From: Gelidibacter sp.
GTDB taxonomy: Bacteria > Bacteroidota > Bacteroidia > Flavobacteriales > Flavobacteriaceae
Length of the DNA stretch: 41,915 bases
Direction: 5' to 3'
Assembly: GCA_010906935.1 (NCBI GenBank)
Contig: JAAFHC010000016.1
Span: forward strand, 1 to 41,915
Under the pieces are notes generated by a model that made no database searches, was not told the DNA's origin, and saw only the letters and a program-made list of their open reading frames with translations. A program made the position numbers and the translations under genes. Below, piece after piece: positions 36,304 through 41,915 of the stretch (its first letter is position 1; each line of letters opens with the position of its first letter).

Positions 36304-37782
36304 CTAATTATAACCAGGGTTTTGTAAAAAAGCACCTTTTCCTTCACTGATTCTAGCCAGTGAAAAAGGATATAGTACTTTGTGCGGAGCTGTTTGGCTA
36401 GATGAACCATTTAAATCTATATTATGCGAACTGAATTTGCCATGTCTAATTAAATCTGAACGGTATTGTCCATTTTCACACCAATACTCATGAGATCTTT
36501 CCAAAAGAATCATAGTATTAAATGAGTCTATATTTGAATAATTAGCCAATAGAATTGGATTCAAATTTGCTCTTTCTCTTATTGTATTTACTAAGTCTAT
36601 GGCTTCTTGGTTTGGAACTCCATTTTTATTAGCTATGGCTTCTGCCTTTGATAAAATCACATCAGCATATCTGTATAAAATAATATCAACTGTTGTTAGT
36701 GCAGTATTTCTAGCAGCATCGGCAGCAATTTTTAATGGAAGAGGTCCCATTTGCATGATATTACCTGGATTAGACCTGTTATAGGTAATACCATCCGTTC
36801 CTGTATATTCAGCGATCAAGTTTGTTTTTCTAACATCATTACTTTCAAATGAATCATAAAATTTCCACGAACTTTGAATTGTAGCCCAACCTCCTCTTAC
36901 AGGATAGTTAGATGGTAAAACCATCATTTGCCATTGATTTTCGCTTGTTCCAGCATAATCTGCAGGAACAGCAAATATAACTTCTTTATTATCTGCTTGT
37001 GACGCTGTACTAAACATATCCACATAATCAGAGGTTAATTCATAATAATTCATGGCCATAATAGCATTTGCTTGTTTTTCTACATCTGCCCATCTTTTTT
37101 CATGAAGATATAACCTAATTAATAACATTCTTGCAAAACCTTGACTGAATCTTCCATAGGCAGCTTCGGCAGGAGACGGTAAATCTTCAGCAGCTTCTAA
37201 TAAGTCTTTTTCAATAAAGTTTACCATTTCATCATAACCAAGTCTTGCTAATGGAGTTTCTATTAATGGATTTTGTAAAACTTCTAACGGAGCAACTACC
37301 AAAGGACCGTACATATCAAAAAGTTCATACGCTAAAAACCCCCTAGCACACTTAAGTTCTGCAATACCTTTCTTTTTTATGATGTCATTAACACTAGACT
37401 TTTCAAGTCTATCAATACTCAATGTATTAGAACTTATTCTATTATAAAAACGGTCATAATATCTTGTGACTGATTCATTTGTTGAATTATAACTATGTAA
37501 TGTTGCTAGTTGCTGTACGCCAAAAAGACCTTGAAGAATTTCGGTGGAGGCATCATTAATAAACATTATTCCGTTTTCTGAAGTAGTATGAATACCATCC
37601 CACCAAGAACCTCTTAAAGGATAATATGCCGCTACTACCAAAGCTTCAACATCAGCTTCTGATGCTGGAAAAATAGCTGGATTAATCTCATCATAATTAA
37701 TAGACTCAAGTTCTGGATTACATCCAAATGTTAAGGTTATTAATAACCCTAGCATTATCAGTTTTATTTTTTTCATAATCAT
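36304..37782 (-). CDS. SusD/RagB family outer-membrane glycan-binding lipoprotein (locus B)
   Basis: This 492-residue SusD-like lipoprotein (LLITLTFGC, Cys21) has the family's TPR-type helices (GIAELKCARGFLAYELFDMY followed by GPLVVAPLEVL). It also has the middle block EAAYGRFSQGFARMLLIRLY and the late motif ILYRYADVILSKAEAIANK, and it ends in the classical QNPGYN. It pairs with the SusC protein encoded ten bases upstream to bind and deliver oligosaccharides. An ATG two codons downstream of the listed start (37776) is an equally good start. It differs clearly from the SusD of locus A, so the two pairs are not a recent duplication. Confidence 0.95.
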   Translation of the reverse strand: MIMKKIKLIMLGLLITLTFGCNPELESINYDEINPAIFPASEADVEALVVAAYYPLRGSWWDGIHTTSENGIMFINDASTEILQGLFGVQQLATLHSYNSTNESVTRYYDRFYNRISSNTLSIDRLEKSSVNDIIKKKGIAELKCARGFLAYELFDMYGPLVVAPLEVLQNPLIETPLARLGYDEMVNFIEKDLLEAAEDLPSPAEAAYGRFSQGFARMLLIRLYLHEKRWADVEKQANAIMAMNYYELTSDYVDMFSTASQADNKEVIFAVPADYAGTSENQWQMMVLPSNYPVRGGWATIQSSWKFYDSFESNDVRKTNLIAEYTGTDGITYNRSNPGNIMQMGPLPLKIAADAARNTALTTVDIILYRYADVILSKAEAIANKNGVPNQEAIDLVNTIRERANLNPILLANYSNIDSFNTMILLERSHEYWCENGQYRSDLIRHGKFSSHNIDLNGSSSQTAPHKVLYPFSLARISEGKGAFLQNPGYN

Positions 37783-37791
37783 TAGTATTTA

Positions 37792-40700
37792 TTAAAATTT
37801 TATTTCTATACCTATTGTATAGGTCTTAACGTTCGGATATGCTGCTACATAAGCGTCAGTTTCTGGGTCAACACCCTTATAAGGGGTAATAACGAAAAGG
37901 TTTTGAGCATCTAGTTTAAATTTTGCGCTATCTATTAATTTTCCATTCCACTTGGAAGGTATATTATAAGCTAACGAAAAGTTTTGAAGTCTTATAAACC
38001 ATGCGTCTTGTAAGAAAAAATCTCCAGAACTATATTGAGTATATCCATAGTGAGAAGCCGGTCTTGTATTTGATGGGTTATCTGGTGTCCATCTATCATA
38101 TATACTACTTAATGCATTACGTCCATTTGCCCATACGCCATCTGCAGAAACACCCATAGCAACATCTGTCTGGTCTACTATCTTTCTTCCAAACATGCCA
38201 TTAAAATGAAAGTTAAGTTCAAAGTTTTTATAGCTAATACTATTACTAAAACCTGCAATAAAATCAGGATCTGATGATCCTAATAATACAATATCAGCTT
38301 CATCTATTTTTCCATCTGGCTCGCCCGTTGCAATAAATCTTCCATTTTCATCAACTATTGGATTTCCAGCCCCATCTCTTGAAAACCCATTTACATCTTT
38401 AACTTTTATTTGACCAGGAAATAACTCTGGTTGTGCAGTTACAACATCTCCTATTTGCATGATACCATCAGATAAATATGAATATTGAGCACGTATAGGA
38501 TCGTCTACATTTTGATAAATAGCTGGTTTCCAATCCCCAGCTCTTTCTTTCCATCTATCCTTAAATTTAGAAAAAGTTAGGGTACTTTTCCATTTAAAAT
38601 TTTCTGTATCAACATTAACAGAATTTAAAGTAAGTTCAATACCTCTACTTTGGGTACTTCCAATATTTGCCCAAACGGTATTTACCTCATTGTAAGAATT
38701 GATAGGTTTTAATTGTAGCAAATCTGAAATTTCTTTATTATAAACTTCAACAGATCCGGAAAGCTTTCCTTTTAATAATTCAAAATCAAGACCAATATTA
38801 GTTTCTTTAGTTGTCTCCCATTTTAAATCTGGATTTTCCAATCTGGATGGAAATACCCCAATTAATATAGATTCATCTGGATTTAAATATGCAGGTTGCG
38901 CATAAAAAGCAGCAAAAGCATTAGACCCAATATCTGCATTCCCAGTTTCACCATACCCCACTCTTATTTTTAATTGTGATATAATATCGTTCATGTTTTT
39001 CATGAAAGGCTCACCAGCAATATCCCAACCCACAGCTGCTGAAGGAAAAATAGCAAACCTATTGTTTTTAGAGAAAACACTAGAACCGTCTCTACGAATG
39101 GTTGTTGTTAAAATATATCTCTCTTTAAAAACATAATTTATTCTACCAAAATAAGATACTAAATTGTCTTCATTTTTTGAAGAGGCTATTACTTTGGTGC
39201 CTCCACCAGCATTAATATTATTCCATAAAAACGCATCGGTTATAAAATCACTATTTCCAGAAGAAGCACTTTCCGATCTATATTTTTGCTTAGAATATCC
39301 AACCAAAAAATTTAAATTATGGTTGTTAATAATTTTAGAATAATTTAACGTAAAATCAAATAACTCATCATTCTTTTTCTGATTAGCTATTGTTGCTTTA
39401 CCATTTTCTAAAGCGCCCCACAAAGTCGTTCTTGGGAGATAGGTATTTCTACTCGTATAGCCCTGATCTATACCTGCTTGCAATCTAGCTACTAAACCTG
39501 GTAAAGGTTTAATTTCCATAAAAAAGTTAGTTAAAGTTCTATCAATAACACCTTGATCTGTTATAGTAAGTAAAGAATATGGATTAGGCTCCTGAGCATT
39601 ATCTGGATTAATTGGATAATTACCAAACTCATCAATAGCTTGTATCTGTGGACCATATTGTAATGCCGACCTGATAATTCCAGAATTTTCATATTGATCT
39701 CCACCTAATTGGCTATTTTCATTATTGATTCTACTCGTAGTAAGATTCATACCAACACTCAAATAGTCATTTAACTTTTGGTCTAAATTGAATCTTAGAG
39801 ACGCTCTATCAAAAGCTGAATTTTTTAATACACCATCTTGTTTATATAGGTTGCCTGATAAATAGTATTTTGTTGATTCTGTTCCTCCTTTTAAAGAAAG
39901 GTTATGTTGTTGGGTACTACCATCTCTAGTTACAAGATCTAACCAATTGGTACCTTGACCTGCATTATTTATTTGATTATCTGAATAATATCTTGAAAAT
40001 GCAACACCATTTACAGGATTCGCAATAGCTTCTTCTAAAGTTCTGCTAGTAACATTTCCACTACTATAAGGAGTAACTCTATTTTGAAATTTCCAATTTT
40101 CTAATGCAGCATCATTTCTTAATTGCATCCATTCTGGTAAACTTAATACATCAAAGCTATCGTTATATGCTTGGTATGAATAAGATGAGGAATAGTCAAC
40201 CTGAACTTTTCCTTCTTTACCTTTTTTGGTTGTTATTAAAATAACGCCATTTGCAGCTCTTGAACCATAAATAGAGGTAGCACTAGCATCTTTTAATACT
40301 GAAACGGATTCAATATCATTAGGGTTGAAAGAATTTAAAACACTTTGTGTTCCACCATCATATCTATTTCCTGTTCCAGGTTGTTGAAAGTTGGTGATAG
40401 GAAATCCATCCACAACTATTAAAGGGTCGTTAGAAGCATTAATAGATCCTGCTCCTCTAATTTGAATATCTAATCCACCGCCTGGTTGTGCACTATTCTG
40501 AGTTATTTGTAAACCTGAAACTTTACCTCTAAGCACATCACCAATTGAGGGTGAAGATGATAATACCAATTCTTCTGTTTTAACTGTTGAAATAGCGCCC
40601 GCAATATCTTTCTTTCTTTGGCTACCATACCCTACAACAACCACTTCATCTAAACTCATCAAATCTAATGACATTTTAATATCAATAATGCTTCGATCAT

Positions 40701-41061
40701 TGATCAAAACTTCTTGTTTAACATACCCTGTATAAGAAATCACTAAAGTTGTTGCTCCTTTAGGAACGAGAATCTTATATACTCCATCAAAAGATGTTAC
40801 TGTGCCTATTGTAGTTCCTTTTACCAAAACTGAAGCTCCAGGAAGTGGTTGGTTCATTTCATCATAAACCGTACCTTTTATTTCAATTTGTGCTTGTTCA
40901 CTTATATTGCTTATTAACAAATTATCGTTCAAACTAAGCACAGCAGTATTTGCATTTGTTTTGAAAATAGAGCCTATCAAAAAAATAGCAATAATTTTCA
41001 TTTTTAAATCAATTTTCAACCCATATCGGGTGCTTTTAAGTGACTTATTAAGTTTTTTCAT
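37792..41061 (-). CDS. SusC/RagA family TonB-dependent transporter (locus B)
   Basis: This outer-membrane transporter has about 1089 residues. From the chosen start, a signal peptide follows a basic stretch (MKIIAIFLIGSIFKTNA at about residues 21-37). The carboxypeptidase-regulatory-like domain lies at about 60-130 (IKGTVYDEMNQPLPGASVLV), DEVVVVGYGSQRK at about 138-150, then the plug (SIGDVLRGKVSGLQITQNS, SVLKDASATSIYGSRAANGV) and the barrel. I chose the ATG at 41061 because the 20 codons before it add only a hydrophobic stretch unlike a leader. It is the first gene of locus B. Its promoter lies about 270 bases upstream, giving a long leader, and two tandem palindromes lie behind the promoter. 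Confidence 0.94.
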   Translation of the reverse strand: MKKLNKSLKSTRYGLKIDLKMKIIAIFLIGSIFKTNANTAVLSLNDNLLISNISEQAQIEIKGTVYDEMNQPLPGASVLVKGTTIGTVTSFDGVYKILVPKGATTLVISYTGYVKQEVLINDRSIIDIKMSLDLMSLDEVVVVGYGSQRKKDIAGAISTVKTEELVLSSSPSIGDVLRGKVSGLQITQNSAQPGGGLDIQIRGAGSINASNDPLIVVDGFPITNFQQPGTGNRYDGGTQSVLNSFNPNDIESVSVLKDASATSIYGSRAANGVILITTKKGKEGKVQVDYSSSYSYQAYNDSFDVLSLPEWMQLRNDAALENWKFQNRVTPYSSGNVTSRTLEEAIANPVNGVAFSRYYSDNQINNAGQGTNWLDLVTRDGSTQQHNLSLKGGTESTKYYLSGNLYKQDGVLKNSAFDRASLRFNLDQKLNDYLSVGMNLTTSRINNENSQLGGDQYENSGIIRSALQYGPQIQAIDEFGNYPINPDNAQEPNPYSLLTITDQGVIDRTLTNFFMEIKPLPGLVARLQAGIDQGYTSRNTYLPRTTLWGALENGKATIANQKKNDELFDFTLNYSKIINNHNLNFLVGYSKQKYRSESASSGNSDFITDAFLWNNINAGGGTKVIASSKNEDNLVSYFGRINYVFKERYILTTTIRRDGSSVFSKNNRFAIFPSAAVGWDIAGEPFMKNMNDIISQLKIRVGYGETGNADIGSNAFAAFYAQPAYLNPDESILIGVFPSRLENPDLKWETTKETNIGLDFELLKGKLSGSVEVYNKEISDLLQLKPINSYNEVNTVWANIGSTQSRGIELTLNSVNVDTENFKWKSTLTFSKFKDRWKERAGDWKPAIYQNVDDPIRAQYSYLSDGIMQIGDVVTAQPELFPGQIKVKDVNGFSRDGAGNPIVDENGRFIATGEPDGKIDEADIVLLGSSDPDFIAGFSNSISYKNFELNFHFNGMFGRKIVDQTDVAMGVSADGVWANGRNALSSIYDRWTPDNPSNTRPASHYGYTQYSSGDFFLQDAWFIRLQNFSLAYNIPSKWNGKLIDSAKFKLDAQNLFVITPYKGVDPETDAYVAAYPNVKTYTIGIEIKF

Positions 41062-41337
41062 ATTATTAGATTTGATGGTTATGCTAAAAAGAATTACATC
41101 GATTGACTTTAAAAATGACACTCTTATTAACAGTTATTGTTGCTTAACAGGTTATGGTTTATTTGTTCAAATTTTTTTTATGCATAAAGATTTTTTTTGA
41201 TTTGTTAATAATTATTTGAGGACAATACTATTCACTATTTTTTACTATTTTAAAAAAAGCTAAGAAAATCGCCCTTTTTAATTCTCTTTTCAACCATAAA
41301 ACTGATGCTAAAGAGCTGTTATTTAACTTAGTTTTCG

Positions 41338-41368
41338 CTAATGTAAACTTTAATATTTAATTAACAAA
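41338..41368 (-). promoter_or_regulatory. promoter of locus B
   Basis: On the minus strand, TTTG (41368-41365) is followed by exactly 19 bases and then TACATTAG (41345-41338). This is nearly the full Bacteroidota TTTG-N19-TAnnTTTG consensus. Transcription would start near 41331, about 270 bases before the susC start. No other gene lies in the leader. Confidence 0.6.
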
Positions 41369-41385
41369 GGAAATTCGTAATTAAA

Positions 41386-41420
41386 TGTGCTCGAACACAA
41401 ATTAAGTGTTTTCGAACACA
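41386..41420. promoter_or_regulatory. two tandem palindromic operators 21 bases apart
   Basis: TGTGCTCGAACACA (41386-41399) and TGTTTTCGAACACA (41407-41420) are two versions of the palindrome TGTGTTCGAACACA. Their starts are 21 bases apart, two DNA turns, with shared flanks (ATTAA before, ATTAAG after). They lie directly upstream of the -33 box, centred near -62 and -83, the classical place for an activator. The sequence differs from the LacI sites of locus A, so a different regulator is implied. None is encoded in the window beside locus B. Confidence 0.65.
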
Positions 41421-41639
41421 TATTAAGAATAAATTCCTACTAATAAAATGTCTATTTAATTTAGAAGGAAATTTTAATGTAAAAAAAAAGCATTCAATTT
41501 CACAAAAAAGCCTCAAATTATTATTTCAAAAAACATGTAATTTTAACTTTACCTTTCTTATTGAATTGAATATCAAATCCAATTTAATAGCCCCTCCCTT
41601 CCTGTTAACTTTGTATTAATTTACCACCTCAATTTTTTA
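41421..41639. other. gene-free AT-rich stretch upstream of locus B operators
   Basis: These 219 bases lie between the tandem operators and the phosphohexomutase remnant. I find no open frame or strong hairpin in them. Confidence 0.5.
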
Positions 41640-41790
41640 TAAAAATCAGAACGAATTGACTAAAAGCCATAAGTTCTGCAGTAAACCCATAAGAAGCGGC
41701 AAACTAAAATGTATCAATCGAAATTAAATGATCATTTGTTTTACCTCCAATTATTCCTCTTATTCCTGAAATTGATTTTATCAATGCCAT
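41640..41790 (-). pseudogene. phosphohexomutase (phosphoglucosamine/phosphomannomutase) N-terminal remnant
   Basis: From the ATG at 41790 the frame reads MALIKSISGIRGIIGGKTND, then SIDTF, a TAG stop, and FAASYG. This is the start of GlmM/ManB-type phosphohexomutases in Bacteroidota, in which SGIRGTIGGK and a KFxxAYG block follow each other at this distance. After about 35 codons the similarity ends, and the domains with the catalytic serine and the metal site are absent. It starts 27 bases after the stop of the partial gene at the right edge, as a second gene of a former operon would. Confidence 0.75.
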
Positions 41791-41816
41791 TTATTAAAGT
41801 TTACAGACTTAATTAC

Positions 41817-41915
41817 CTAATATTTCCACCTCACAAAAGCTTCCATTGCAGCATAACAAGCCATTCCTAATCGGTCGTAAGCTTCAGCTGTTTCTTTATT
41901 TCTGTCTTCTGCACG
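41817..41915 (-). CDS. C-terminal end of an unidentified protein cut by the window edge
   Basis: The last 32 codons of a minus-strand gene are present, reading RAEDRNKETAEAYDRLGMAC and ending MEAFVRWKY before a TAG at 41817. The sequence looks like a genuine helical protein end, but I cannot name the family from so little. Its position just before a phosphohexomutase relic hints at sugar metabolism. It could be the end of an intact gene or another remnant. Confidence 0.5.
   Translation of the reverse strand, partial: RAEDRNKETAEAYDRLGMACYAAMEAFVRWKY

Overview
The window is AT-rich DNA from a member of the Bacteroidota, most likely a flavobacterium. It carries two SusC/SusD pairs, many lipoprotein signal peptides, one type IX secretion C-terminal domain, and promoters of the TTTG-N19-TAnnTTTG type. 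It is almost entirely glycan-degradation DNA, meaning polysaccharide utilization loci (PULs). Every intact gene except one LacI-type regulator (23850-24863) lies on the minus strand. I see no tRNA, rRNA, CRISPR array or intact insertion sequence.

Layout, read along the minus strand from the regulator. Locus A starts at a promoter holding several CGGAAACGTTTCCG-like operators between lacI and susC. It runs susC (20384-23581), susD (18724-20361) and a lipoprotein with a probable glycan-binding module (17804-18712). A second promoter at 17281-17310 has a palindrome filling its spacer. It starts a run of a sodium/solute symporter, an FAD-dependent oxidoreductase, a GH9-like discoidin protein, a GH110-like beta-helix protein, a clan GH-A-like enzyme with a type IX secretion tail, a GH97 enzyme, a 956-residue lipoprotein of no family I recognise, and a galactose mutarotase cut by the left edge. 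Locus B starts at a promoter at 41338-41368 with two tandem palindromes just upstream. It runs susC, susD, GH109, a DUF4874/DUF4832 lipoprotein, a PKD plus CBM9-like lipoprotein, a second DUF4832-like lipoprotein, a small orphan protein, GH31, a frameshifted hydrolase and a DUF5009-type membrane acyltransferase homologue. It ends opposite lacI in a convergent gap.

Working model (inference): locus B binds, imports and trims a glycan with alpha-linked galactose or N-acetylgalactosamine (GH109, GH31). Locus A handles alpha-galactosyl linkages (retaining-type GH97, GH110-like) and passes sugar to a symporter, an oxidoreductase and a mutarotase. The true substrate cannot be read from sequence. No intact sulfatase is present.

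The less visible feature is decay. The gaps contain gene remnants: a truncated second GH97, a paralogue of the 956-residue protein reduced to its signal peptide and tail, the end of an SGNH hydrolase joined by an ATGA overlap to a SIS-domain sugar isomerase with an in-frame stop, another orphan tail behind the FAD oxidoreductase, a galE with an internal deletion, and the start of a phosphohexomutase. One large hydrolase is split by a single-base shift. The locus looks like a mosaic built and eroded by repeated recombination among related PULs.
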